A stretch of 64,000 nucleotides of DNA from Meghimatium bilineatum (Eukaryota > Mollusca > Gastropoda > Stylommatophora > Philomycidae): positions 4,784,010 to 4,848,009 of the forward strand of contig CM067310.1 of the NCBI GenBank assembly GCA_034231615.1, given 5' to 3'. Each line of letters begins with the position of its first letter. The first letter of the stretch is position 1. The notes beneath the pieces were generated by a model. That model was not told the DNA's origin, searched no databases, and was given only the letters and a program-made list of their open reading frames with translations. The position numbers were made by a program, and so were the translations under genes. Shown here piece after piece: positions 43,778 to 53,664 of this stretch.

Positions 43778-43938
43778 CCTGCCGAAGACGGATGTGTCGG
43801 GCCATTGGCGCAAAATAACGGCGACACAACGCATTTCCATTCTCTGGACTACATCCTGCTGAAAATCTAATAGGACCATGGTCCTGCTAAAAGAGAAATT
43901 CAGCAGGAGTTTGAGAATGTACGCTGAAGAAGAAGAAG
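43778..43938 (+). mobile_element. N2 SINE-like element, full-length reference copy (intron 3)
   Basis: 161 bp between perfect 12-bp target duplications AAATGTGTTTAC (43766-43777 and 43939-43950). Begins CCTGCCGAAGACGGATGTGT, ends ACGCTGAAGAAGAAGAAG. No ORF. Confidence 0.93.
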
Positions 43939-44110
43939 AAATGTGTTTACACAAACATTGAATTTTTTAATAGAATTGGTGTAAATAGAACCTGCTGAAG
44001 ATGTGCTTTTCTTAGGTAGAACGTCCCCAAAAATTTGATGTTTCACTTTCTAGATCGGCCGATGAAGATACATTTTGAGATAGAAAAATCGTCAATGTCT
44101 ACCTCTGCGT

Positions 44111-44358
44111 CCTGGCTTCGCATATTAGTGGTCCTGGGTTCATACCCCAGTTGAGGCAGAAATGTTTTCAGATCGCAACGGCTCCCAGGTCGACCCAGCC
44201 TTAAATGGGTACCGGATTAATCCGGGAAGTAAAGACTGCGAGGGAGAGGAGATGGTTACCGCTCTCATTTGCAGAGCCTGTGAAATGTGAGATCGCTAAC
44301 ATCTCACACCCCTACGGCACTAATAAATGCTATGGGTTACTGTATTTACTTTACTTTT
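44111..44358 (+). mobile_element. S1 tRNA-derived SINE, 5' truncated (intron 3)
   Basis: Flanked by the perfect 11-bp duplication TACCTCTGCGT (44100-44110 and 44359-44369). Starts CCTGGCTTCGCATATTAGTG; B-box-like GGGTTCATACCCC; core CCGGATTAATCCGG; tail TTACTTTACTTTT. Confidence 0.93.
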
Positions 44359-44594
44359 TACCTCTGCGTTAATCTCTGAGTTAGATCACTGTGATTGTCG
44401 ATCTTCATTATTTTGATGGTTTTGAAGCTCTGATATAACCAAATTGTGATTAACACCCACGGTTGAATGAAACGTAGCTCATTATACGAGGAACCGTAAC
44501 CAAATCTCAGTCACGTTGAGACGTATGATATATGCTGTTGTATGTTGCATAATTTACTCTTTGTCATACAGCTTCTCTTCGTATATGATTATGG

Positions 44595-44935
44595 TGGGCC
44601 ATGTCTCCACAGGTGGGCCGTGTTTCCTCAGGTGGGCTGTGTCTCCTCTGTGGGCCGTGTCTCCTCAGATGGGCCGTGTCTCCTCAGGTGTGCCGTGTCT
44701 CCTCAAGTGGACCGTGTCTCCTCAGGTGGGCTGTGTCTCCTCTGTGGGCCGTGTCTCCTCAGGTGGGCCGTGTCTCCTCAGGTGGACCGTGTCTCCTCAG
44801 TTGGGCCGTGTCTCCTCAGATCTGAGGGTGGATAGTGTTTCCTCAGGTGGGCCGTGTCTCCTCAGTTGGGCCGTGTCTCCTCAGATCTGAGGGTGGATAG
44901 TGTTTCCTCAGGTGAGCCATGTCTCCTCAAGTCTG
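44595..44935. repeat. 19-bp minisatellite (intron 3)
   Basis: About 18 units based on GTGGGCCGTGTCTCCTCAG, with a 60-bp segment (TCTGAGGGTGGATAGTGTTT) duplicated near the right end. It encodes open frames in three frames only because stops are absent from the unit. Confidence 0.93.
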
Positions 44936-45119
44936 CATTTTGTGGACATTCTTGTAAGTTTTGTTCCCTTGTCATATTCACCAGGTGAAATCTCAAAGGC
45001 TTGTTGCAAATAATTTGAATTTCGTGTACATGTGACAGTGATCTCCTTTTGTTGCGACCAGTTCTAAGACGCAGCAAGCTAACACGGTCTCTTCCGGATA
45101 ATTGGTAATATCCATCATT

Positions 45120-45305
45120 TGTATTATATTTGGGATGGTCTTCTTTTCACTTTTTGTTGTAGTAGCCTTTGATGATGGTCTTCTTTCCACTTTTTGTTGT
45201 AGTTGCCTTTGATGGTGGTCTTCTTTCCACTTTTTGTTGTAGTAGCCTTTGATGATGGTCTTCTTTCCATTTTTTGTTGTAGTAGCCTTTGATGATGGTC
45301 GTTAC
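45120..45305. repeat. 40-bp minisatellite, four units (intron 3)
   Basis: Unit contains GATGGTCTTCTTTCCACTTT and TTGTTGTAGTAGCCTTTGAT. Confidence 0.93.
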
Positions 45306-45329
45306 TTTCTCGTAACTGACCCGACAGTC

Positions 45330-45705
45330 TTATTATGATATATTTACTCCTTCATTGGCCAGTCTATCTGCAACTTCATTCCCATCGATTTTACAGCGTG
45401 AAGGTATCCACTGGATCACTGCTCTCTGGAAATATGCAGCTGAACTAGAACAGTCCTCAGTTCAATCTGTTCCGTGTTCCTATGTGGAGCATCACTTCTG
45501 TTATTGCGCTATGTGTATCTGTTAGTAGTACAATTTTCCTGTGCATCTGATCTTTATGTTTTAATCCTATTTCTGCTACTTTTTTTAGAGCCTCCGGCTT
45601 AAAATTGGTTCAGAACTTGCCAAGGACGATTACATTGATTTGTTGTATAGCATTTGGTATTGTTTGTCCTAAAGCTGAAATATTCTATATTAATTTCTTT
45701 GCGTT
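45330..45705 (-). mobile_element. LINE RNase H fragment, separate subfamily (intron 3)
   Basis: Minus strand: EIGLKHKDQMHRKIVLLTDT (second Asp motif), then VIQWIPSRCKIDGNEVADRL. The usual His of the SHCGIxGNExAD motif is Arg here, so it is inactive; sequence differs from LINE-I. Confidence 0.75.
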
Positions 45706-46115
45706 TGCTGAGAAGTTACCCATCTTACGCCTGCTCCCATCATAACCATCAATTTTTTAGTGTTTATGATGGCTCATGACTCTCTTGTATGTTTCTGCTT
45801 GTTGAACATCTTTCATGTCTCAATCGTCAACATAAGACTTGCTGATTCCTTGGAAAATATATTTCTAAAGTTATTCAGTTGAATTTTCCCAATAAATGGT
45901 GTATTAATGTAATGATTTTACAGGATATTATATCATATAGTAAAACTAATGTAATAAATAACAATTAACAAAGGAACACAAACTTAATCTACGTTGCTGC
46001 CCAACAGGGACCTATTTCAAAGAAACTAAAACACACTTATTAGGTTACAAAAATGTGTAATATTTATATAATAATTACATTTTTTAAATAATTAAATAAT
46101 TTTGTGTTTCTTTTT
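45706..46115. other. Intron 3 AT-rich stretch
   Basis: No recognised motif. Confidence 0.45.
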
Positions 46116-46119
46116 CCGG

Positions 46120-46385
46120 GTTGAATTTGCTTTTGAAAAAAGCTTCCTTCTGGACCTCAATGTATGAAAAGCTCCCTTCTGGATCACAACGTATTGAAGC
46201 TGTGGGGCAACCGTGAGGACCTCCTGCTGACGACTGAATTCATGGAGGCGGCCCACCTTCCTGTATAGACTTATGAGCATAGGAAACTGATCGCAGAAGA
46301 AGAAGGATCACAACGTATAAAAAAGCTCCCTTTTGGACCGCATCTTTTAAAAAGCTCCCTTCTGGACCACAACGTATAAATAATC
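46120..46385. repeat. About 31-bp tandem repeat split by a LINE tail (intron 3)
   Basis: Units with AAAGCTCCCTTCTGGACCAC and AACGTATAAA; two units left and three right of the insertion at 46195-46304. Confidence 0.85.
46195..46304 (+). mobile_element. Severely truncated LINE-I-like 3' end with TSD (intron 3)
   Basis: 110 bp between perfect 14-bp duplications GGATCACAACGTAT (46181-46194 and 46305-46318). Reads KLWGNREDLLLTTEFMEAAH then LPV and stop, the C-terminus style of RNase-H LINE ORFs, and ends GATCGCAGAAGAAGAA. Confidence 0.85.
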
Positions 46386-46774
46386 CTTGTTCTTTTGTTT
46401 ATTGTTACTTATTTTTTACATTAATTTTACTATTTGATAGATTATCTAGTAACATTATTGCATTAATATAATATTTATCACTATTTGTTCTATTATTGTG
46501 GTATGTTCCACTTTGTCTGACATCCTCTGACAGTTTGATTAATTGTGCTTGATTTTCCTGTGATAGTCATTGGCCACTTTGTGTATACTTTGCGTCGATA
46601 GCCAGTAAAAATCGCCTGTAATATCAAATGAGTCACTTTAGAATGATGTTTCCAATGTACCAACGGGTATTATTACCATTATTATAACAGGTATATTATT
46701 GTCGATTGGACACGGCTTGAAACATCTTGTGATTAAAAAGACAAGAATATATTTTGACAACTATTTATACTTAC

Positions 46775-47057
46775 AACCAGAACTCCCTGCTGGATGAGAT
46801 TATCCTGGATGTGTTCCCGGACATACTCCCAGCTGTGCTCTGCCACTGAACAACGCTTGATGAGTTTATACTGATGTTGTTGTTCTGAGCTAAGCCGCCA
46901 GCGGGAACACAGAACTTAGAATTCCAACTTTGACCACACACTGACCATGGTTGTGGGGATTTGACCGAGTTGGCAGCATAAATCAAGGTAAGTGATATAA
47001 TGATGCTGAAGTACCAGGCACTCAGAAGCGAGAGAATATTCATGGAGATACCGATAC
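46775..47057 (-). CDS. SLC6 exon 3 (TM3 and large extracellular loop)
   Basis: 283 bp, residues 160(split)-254(split). Acceptor TGGCTTAG, donor GGTT/GTAAGT. Reads GIGISMNILSLLSAWYFSII (TM3; Tyr175 fits the conserved TM3 substrate-site Tyr), then CGQSWNSKFC with the loop cysteines Cys200 and Cys209 spaced as in the family disulfide. N-glycosylation sequons at Asn220, Asn224 and Asn241 lie in the predicted outside loop. Ends SSSREFW before TM4. Confidence 0.95.
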
Positions 47058-47284
47058 CTAAGCCAGGACACAAGATAGTTGTTATTTTCATACATATGTA
47101 TACGTATGTATGTGTATATGTATGTTCGAGTGTACGATTTTATGTCCGCTTACATATCTGAGGGCATTCATAAAAAACCGGTGTGAACAATCGTACATGT
47201 CCCGTCTCTACTACCACCACGACCTACAATACAAACACTACAATTACTACTAATTTTACTACTTTTAATATTACTGCTACTTCG

Positions 47285-47705
47285 CATCATCATGTGACAT
47301 ATTCTTTCCAGAACGTGGCCTTCTTTATAGATTATTTGAACACTCCGGGATTCTGGACGAGTTGATCTGTCGCAGCTTGAGTCATGTTTAAGTAATTTGA
47401 CATATCACAGCACTATCGTCGTCTTGGGCGCCCCCTTTCCATGTTGACGTTGAGTCTGCCTTCAGCTATTAATCTTTCCATACTGTTATGTCTCTTTATA
47501 TGAGCACCAAAAAAGATTTCTTGTTAGGATGTTGTTAAGGAGCCAGTCCTCTTCGATGTTTATTGATCTTAACACTTCTTTATTTGTCTTTTTATCTGTC
47601 CATGGCATATCTAAAATTCTTCTGTAGCATCTCATTACAAAAGCAGCGATTCTCTTTGCTACTGTTTTACTTAATATCCATGCTCCACAACCGCATATTA
47701 CCACT
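47285..47705 (-). mobile_element. LINE-B 3' end, degenerate (intron 2)
   Basis: Minus strand: AWILSKTVAKRIAAFVMRCY, RRILDMPWTDKKTNKEVLRS, then frame-broken sequence ending GTCACATGATGATG. Same family as 22200-22560. Confidence 0.8.
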
Positions 47706-47904
47706 GGAAATACGCATGGCCTAGCTTATATAGATAGTTTAGCTATGTTGCTGGCACCTTGTCAATGATTTTTAGTTTGCACAAGTTTCAATGTCGCCAT
47801 TGCAATTCTTCTTTTAATTTCGACAGTACAGTCTCCTGAGCTTTTTGTGTTTGTACCCAAATACTGGAAATTTGTTACGTCCTCTAGTTCAAAACTGTCA
47901 ATTA

Positions 47905-48125
47905 TTATCTACTACTTCGACTACTATTAGTATTACTACTACTATTACTACTACTATTAGTATTACTACTACTATTACTACTACTATTACTAATACTAAT
48001 ACTATTAATATTACTGCTATTTTGACTACTATTAGTATTACTACTACTATTAATATTACTACTATTTTGACTACTATTAGTATTACTACTACTATTACTA
48101 CTACTATTAATATTACTAATTCTTC
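47905..48125. repeat. (ACT/ATT)n imperfect microsatellite (intron 2)
   Basis: Tandem TACTACTATTAGTATTACTA units, period a multiple of three. Confidence 0.93.
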
Positions 48126-48489
48126 AGACTAACGGCAATTGAACCAGGTCCGTTCTAGCGGCACCGAATCGACTTGCAACTTAAATAAACGGGTTTTTCT
48201 GTACTTGACTAAAAGAGGCGATTTAAGACATTCAAAATGTGTACTCAAGTCACTAAAATCGGTAAAATTGAGACAAGGACTATTACAACAACAACGAACA
48301 TCCCGCGTACAAGTATTGAAGTATCCTCAGTAACACAAAAATATAACATTTGTATTCGTACTAAAAAGGGCCAATAGGCCTTCTTGTAAACATAAATAAC
48401 ACAGAGACAGTATAATGTTGCTTCAAATAATAGCTTATAATAGTGTATGCCAAGTCATCCAGTGAATGAAAAATTCCAAAATCTAGCAA

Positions 48490-49506
48490 TGGGGTGTCTG
48501 AAAAAAGCAGCTTTATTCACCAAGATAAACGCCTCCGTAGACAACTTACGGACCTACCTGAAGTTGACAACCCCTTAACGTTAACAAAACAAACCCATTT
48601 GAGTGAAAGGTGTGGAATATTAATGTACATTCAGAACCGTGTGAAAAGGACGAATATAACAGTATGCAACGAAGGGTCACCATCATTGTCCTGGACGAGA
48701 AATATCCACAAAACATATTGGGTCCGAGTATACACAAATGGGTCAACACAGAATGCAATGAGGAATGGGGTTGCAGATGTATTTATAGAATATCCACACA
48801 TGCATGGAGATACGATCGCAAAAGAGAAATTCAGGAATAATTTGATACAGAAATCCAGGCAATTAGGGTGGTAAGTGAAAACCTGCTAACTCCAACCTTG
48901 GTCCACAACCAATGGTATTCCTGACAGATGCAAGCTCATTGCTTCAAGCTTTCCGGTCTGGAAAACTAACAGACTCACAAAAACTACTTAAAAAACTGTC
49001 TAACCAGTATAGGGTAACTATGCAGTGGATACCCTCTCACTGTGGAATATCAGAAAACGAAAGATAGAACAACTGGCTAAGGAAGGTGCTGCCGAAGTCC
49101 AACCAGATATACCAATCATCTACCATCATAAAAAAAACAGATGATCAAGTCAATAAGAAAGCCACAAACACCAACACAAGATGACTATCACATTATGAAC
49201 AGATCAGAACAAGGTATAATTCTACGCCTCAGAACAGCACAATCGACTTCACAGTCACGTGTGCACAAAGTTCAAGATTGGAAACACAGCCATGTGTACA
49301 TGTGTACAAACAGCACAGAGTGCCAAAACATGTACTTCAAGAGTGTTCTGAGCATGAAACGCTGAGGCAGATATACTGGCCAGAGGAAACAACACTGGAA
49401 TCAAAGCTCTATGGGACACTGTATGAACTACTAAAGACAGTGAGTTTTATTCAGAAGACAGAATTACAGATACAGACATGTTTCAAGTGAACGAAAGAAG
49501 AAGAAG
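48490..49506 (+). mobile_element. LINE-I, RNase H domain to 3' tail, degenerate (intron 2)
   Basis: Plus strand: NGSTQNAMRNGVADVF at about 48738 (start of RNase H), VVFLTDASSLLQAF-like at 48910, TMQWIPSHCGISENE-like at 49020, then FRLRTGH-related sequence, ILQECSEHETLRQIYWPEET and FKW-like end CFK before stop. Tail AACGAAAGAAGAAGAAG at 49490-49506. Frame breaks throughout. Confidence 0.85.
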
Positions 49507-49554
49507 ATGTAGGAAGCAAGAATTTACCTTGCCTATTTTTGTAATGAGACTCCA

Positions 49555-49690
49555 AGCATATAAATAGTAACCAACGAAAAACACAAAGCTAATAAACAAA
49601 AAGGTAACGGAATGAAGGCCTGATCAATTCTGTTCAAAGGTCTATGGAGGCAGTCTTGGTTCCAGTGAACGAAAAGCCTAAATCTATAAA
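49555..49690 (-). repeat. N4 dispersed repeat fragment (intron 2)
   Basis: ATATAAATAGTAACCAACGA and AAAAACACAAAGCTAATAAA match 52585-52640 and the reverse complement of 61470-61540. It stops about 65 bp from exon 2. Confidence 0.6.
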
Positions 49691-49754
49691 TAGACGTAAC
49701 TCCTCACAGTAGTTCTCAAGTTAGCAACCAATGCATCATTCGTTCTTGTCTTAC

Positions 49755-49886
49755 CTTTCATTAGGGGACATATGCTCCAGACATGGAGAGCCCCTCTGGA
49801 GAGAAACTGACCAAGGCCTACCTCTAAGAAGAACAGTGGTATACCACACGTTACAAGACAAATGACGTAGGGAATCAGAAAAGCAC
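49755..49886 (-). CDS. SLC6 exon 2 (TM2)
   Basis: 132 bp, residues 116(split)-160(split). Acceptor TTTAATTTCAG, donor AAAG/GTAAGA. Reads [45 protein letters not shown]. The NGGGAFxIPY start of TM2 and [13 protein letters not shown] are near-universal in SLC6. Tyr122 is the chloride-site Tyr (SERT Tyr121). Confidence 0.95.
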
Positions 49887-49939
49887 CTGAAATTAAAAAC
49901 AAAACTCTGTTAATTATATTTTTCGTTGCCGGGTGGTTA

Positions 49940-50240
49940 GCATAATTATTTAGCAGTAGGAGTCTTCTGTTCTATTTTCTGTTCGCGAACTCTCCAATCA
50001 GCACAGTTCACTGTGTGTTCACCCGCGTCGTTAAAAGTGGTAGCTACACAGGTGAAATATTCTTTCCAGAACGTAGTCTTTTTTATGAATTTTCTCAATA
50101 CTTTGCAGTTCTGGGAGGAGCGGTACACTTGCCAGACCCAAGAGCATGTTTCAATATTCTGATATGTCATTTATCCATCGTCGTCTTAGGTGGCCTTTTT
50201 TTCCTGTTGTCAACACTCAGACGTTTAAATTACTAATTTT
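49940..50240 (-). mobile_element. LINE-B 3' end, degenerate (intron 1)
   Basis: Minus strand: KVLRKFIKKTTFWKEYFTC at about 50035-50105 preceded by frame-broken RRWINDISEY-like sequence. The tail region is replaced by AGGTGAAAT-type sequence without a clean TGA array. Confidence 0.7.
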
Positions 50241-50458
50241 TCAATTCTGTTATATCTCTTTTTGGTTTAATATCATTTCAGAACGTAGCCATCAGCCATG
50301 CATTCTTAAACTGAATTAATAATGCAGTCAATATAAATAATATCCGTAATTTTCCATATTTTTCTGAACGGTGCGGATACATAATTGCGTTCGGGTGGAT
50401 GTGAACTCGGTGCCTTGTCCTGCACAGACACGCTCTTTATCTCGACTCACAGAACCAC

Positions 50459-50545
50459 CATCGAAGACGGATGTGTCTGGCCACTGACGCAAATAAAACG
50501 GCGAAACAAAAGATTTCCATTTTGTGGACTACATCACAGACTTAA
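50459..50545 (+). mobile_element. N2 5' fragment (intron 1)
   Basis: ATCGAAGACGGATGTGTCTG, GCAAATAAAACGGCGA, GTGGACTACATCA. Its 3' half is missing. A poly-A run of 17-18 lies at about 50583-50600. Confidence 0.75.
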
Positions 50546-50924
50546 GAGTATTTATCAGGAAAATCCAAAAACAGAAAATTTACAAAAAAAAAAAAAAAAA
50601 TTACAATGTGTTTCACATGTTTATAAATTTCTTTTTCAAATTCAAACAATTTAAATTGTGTGAAAATGGAATTGCTGACGTCTAATTTTGTCTGGCCCCT
50701 CCGCCATGTGAATAACTGTCACACTCTTTCAGATAGCTTCCCTTTAGAAAGCTGATTTCCTAAGATCCATATGACTATATTGACTAGGGATTCAAGAGAA
50801 GTGCTTGAGAACCATTGAAGGGCTTAATCTCCATGACAACTTCTCTCTAATACAAGGAGATACATTTGTGATCTTCGAGATAAAACCATGAACTTATTTT
50901 TCATTCTCTACCCTATTTCTTTTT

Positions 50925-51145
50925 CTTCTGCCTTCATTCTCAAACTATTGCTGATTAACAGGATAGATAGATAGTCTGGAGAACTGACTGCTTTATGTCA
51001 TGGTTTACAGCTTGTCTACGATATCTGCGCCTTTCCAACCGACACATCCAAACTTAGCATGACTTTTTTGCCTTTTAATTTGATTGGACAGCCAACCCTC
51101 ATTACCAAATATCTTTAGTCGTCGTCCTATGACATGCATGTCAGA
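50925..51145 (-). mobile_element. N1, diverged copy (intron 1)
   Basis: TTCATTCTCAAACTATTGCT, TCATGGTTTACAGCTTGTCT, GATATCTGCGCCTTTCC, ACACATCCAAACTTAGCATG in N1 order; the 5' third is lost. Confidence 0.75.
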
Positions 51146-51179
51146 TAGCAGTGATGATATTAATTTTTTTTTTAATTTC

Positions 51180-51915
51180 TGGAGTTTCTATACATGTCTA
51201 CACAGCAAGTCCTGTTTTCTTGATAAATACTGCTGTATTTTAAAGCACTTCAAGAATCCCCTTCAGCTTTCTGGGAATATGTCTTTGTAGGCGAGTGTTC
51301 TTCTCGTAACTGGTTTAATGTAATGTAGTCTTGTAGAATATGTTCCGCGGTCTATGCTGCCTGCCTGTAAGAGGTGATGAAATCAGTCTTCGTCTACTTA
51401 AGTGGCTATTTAGTCTATTCTTCTTCTTCTTCTTCTCTTTCGGAGTTTGACATGTCTACACAGCAAATCCTGTTTTCTTAATAAATGATGCTGTATTTGA
51501 AAGCTTCTCAGTGCTCCCGTACATCTTTCTGTGGATATCCATCTCTGTGGGCCAGTGTTCTTCCCGTAACTGATTTAGTGTATTGTAGTCTTGCAGGATA
51601 TGTTCAGCTGTCTGTGCTGCCTGTCCACAAGGGCACAGTGGTGATGGGACCAATCTTAGTCTATTTAAGTAGCTGTTTAATCTGCTGTGTTCTGTTCTGA
51701 GGCGGAAGATAATAACCTGCTCTGCTCTGTTGAGATAGTGGTAATTGTCTTTTGGGTTGTGACTTTCTTGGTGGCTTTGATGAGGGTCTTCTTTTCTTGG
51801 TACGTGATTTCTTGCTCTTTTTGTTCCTGTGTTGCTCCATCCTTTGCCAGTCTGTCTGCCTCTTCATTTCATTTAGTCTATTGTGCCCTGTCCTGATGTG
51901 GAATATATGTATCAA
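51180..51915 (-). mobile_element. Two LINE-I 3' fragments in tandem (intron 1)
   Basis: Minus strand. Right copy 51421-51915: FHIRTGHNRLNEM, RAGYYLPPQNRTQ-type sequence, CPCGQAAQTAEHILQDY, KKTGFAV, then (TTC)n at 51419-51436. Left copy 51185-51420 repeats the last part (ACAGCAAGTCCTGTTTTCTT, TAGTCTTGTAGAATATGTTC) with more changes. Confidence 0.85.
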
Positions 51916-52011
51916 AATAGTGATGGTTCAAATACATAATAACTAACGCCACATTACATACACTAAAAGAAATAAATGTATTGAGTAATACAAAGATCGT
52001 ATTTTACTTAC

Positions 52012-52357
52012 CGCCTCCATTTCGTATACAGATGTAAGGAAACCGTAACACGTTTCCCATACCGACGCAAAATCCAATGGTCGTCAACATGTACTCGAGT
52101 TTTCTGCCCCAAGTATGCCTGTTTACAATATCTGGATCATCGTCACTTGCATCTTCATCAACTTTTTTGTTCTTATTTAAACATTTAGCTTCTCCGAAGT
52201 TAAATTGAATAGAAGAGTTTGAATTCATCGTGGTATCTTTTTGATATGTGTCCGGGTGATCATCTATTTGTGGAACTTTTTTGTATGATGCATTTTCTAG
52301 GTATACACCGTTCGTAGATGGATTGACCTCGTATACCGCATGTACTTTTGTCGTCAT
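52012..52357 (-). CDS. SLC6 exon 1 (start codon, N-terminus, TM1)
   Basis: Codes residues 1-115 plus one base, ending GGAGGCG/GTAAGT. The ATG at 52357 is the first in the exon; an acceptor TTTTACAG at 52402 suggests a 44-base 5' UTR part spliced to an upstream non-coding exon. Residues 1-83 are polar ([10 protein letters not shown] at 67-76). [20 protein letters not shown] leads into [15 protein letters not shown]. Gly95, Val98 and Asn102 fit the sodium-site residues. Leu104 replaces the Trp of the NVWRFPY motif found in nearly all animal members; bacterial LeuT also has Leu there. Confidence 0.95.
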
Positions 52358-52474
52358 GGTTACTCGAGAACATCTAAAGATGTGGTAAAAGTTTATGCGC
52401 CCTGTAAAATAAAAAATAGATCTTGACAGAGATCCAGCTCATTACCTTATCTACAGATAATCTATACGTCATAT

Positions 52475-52690
52475 CAGGACCGGGAACGAGCAAAGACATG
52501 TGTACAGAAAGTAAACATGTCCTGAAAGTCTGACTTGATTATTTCAGTGGATTTCTTTTGATCATCCTTTTTTTTTTTAACCTGACTCAGCGTATATAAA
52601 TAGTGATCAACGAAAACACAACAATAATCAAAAACGTCACGGATGAAGTCGTTTTTGCTTTCTGTAGAGAGGTCATTACCGCCGATGCTC
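52475..52690 (-). repeat. N4 dispersed repeat just upstream of SLC6
   Basis: ACATGTGTACAGAAAGTAAA, CATGTCCTGAAAG, GTATATAAATAGTGATCAAC, AAAAACGTCACGGATGAAGT. It lies about 75 bp upstream of the first SLC6 exon seen, where an intron is expected. Confidence 0.65.
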
Positions 52691-52721
52691 TCGGCCATAT
52701 ACTCACTAGTACATCAGGGTT

Positions 52722-53425
52722 GCCAGAAAATTCTATGAGAAAGTCAACATTCTATGAGAAAGTCAACATTAGGAAGTCAACATTCTATTAGGAAGTCAAA
52801 ATTATATGAGAAAGTTAACATCCTACGAGAAAGTCAACATTAGGAAGTCAACAATCTATGAGAAAGTCAACATTAGGAAGTCAACATTCTATGAGAAAGT
52901 CAACACTCTATGAGAAAGTCAACACTCTATGAGAAAGTCAACATTCTATGAGAAAGTCAACATTCTATGAGAAAGTCAACATTCTATGAGAAAGTCAACA
53001 TTAGGAAGTCAACATTCTATGAGAAAGTCAACATTCTATGAGAAAGTCAACATTCTATGAGAAAGTCAACATTCTATGAGAAAGTCAACATTCTATGAGA
53101 AAGTCAACATTCTATGAGAAAGTCAACATTCTATGAGAAAGTCAACATTCTATGAGAAAGTCAACATTCTATGAGAAAGTCAACATTCTATGAGAAAGTC
53201 AACATTCTATGAGAAAGTCAACATTAGGAAGTCAACATTCTATGAGAAAGTCAACATTCTATGAGAAAGTCAACATTCTATGAGAAAGTCAACATTCTAT
53301 GAGAAAGTCAACATTCTATGAGAAAGTCAACATTCTATGAGAAAGTCAACATTCTATGAGAAAGTCAACACTCTATGAGAAAGTCAACATTAGGAAGTCA
53401 ACATTCTATGTGAAAGTCAAAATTT
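52722..53425. repeat. 19-bp minisatellite, about 36 units
   Basis: Unit CATTCTATGAGAAAGTCAA, with a shorter CATTAGGAAGTCAA unit inserted at seven places. Highly uniform, so recently amplified. Confidence 0.97.
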
Positions 53426-53509
53426 TTTGTATTAGCTGTTCACAGAATTATGAACATTTTTCAAAAGAAAACAAATCTCAGTAGCGCCACCTTTATTTCT
53501 TATCATCCA

Positions 53510-53662
53510 ATCAAAGACTGGCTTTTGTCGCTAATCAAATGACTACACAACGCATTTCTATTCTCATGACTACATCCTGTTGGAAATCTAGTAGGACATT
53601 GTCCTGTTACAAGTAAGATCCAGCTGGAATTTGAGAATAAGCGGTGAAGAGGAAGAACAATC
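53510..53662 (+). mobile_element. N2, diverged copy
   Basis: ACACAACGCATTTCTATTCT, GACTACATCCTGTTGGAAAT, CTAGTAGGACATTGTCCTGT, AATTTGAGAATAAGCGGTGA and tail GAGGAAGAAC. Confidence 0.8.
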
Positions 53663-53664
53663 AA

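Larger units (their letters stand above)
20819..52401 (-). other. SLC6-family transporter gene, 12 coding exons (C-terminal exon missing)
   Basis: Minus-strand gene for a sodium- and chloride-coupled symporter of the SLC6 (LeuT-fold) family in the plasma membrane. Twelve exons join in frame to 624 codons; each junction has GT and AG and matching phase. The order of segments is that of SLC6: an 83-residue hydrophilic N-terminus; TM1 with [14 protein letters not shown] (95-108); TM2; TM3 with Tyr175; a large loop with Cys200/Cys209 and N-glycosylation sites Asn220, Asn224, Asn241; TM4-5; TM6 QVFSSLG (351-357); TM7; TM8 LDSQF; TM9-12. The residue aligned with the monoamine Asp is Phe96, so it is not a monoamine transporter. 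It is closest in style to amino-acid/GABA/glycine-type members; the substrate cannot be told from sequence. Most family members are 600-700 residues, so only the short cytosolic tail is missing. Confidence 0.93.

Noticed and set aside
52585-52605. TATATAAATAG near the SLC6 start as a TATA box
   Set aside because: It is on the strand opposite to the gene and is part of the dispersed N4 repeat found at six other places.
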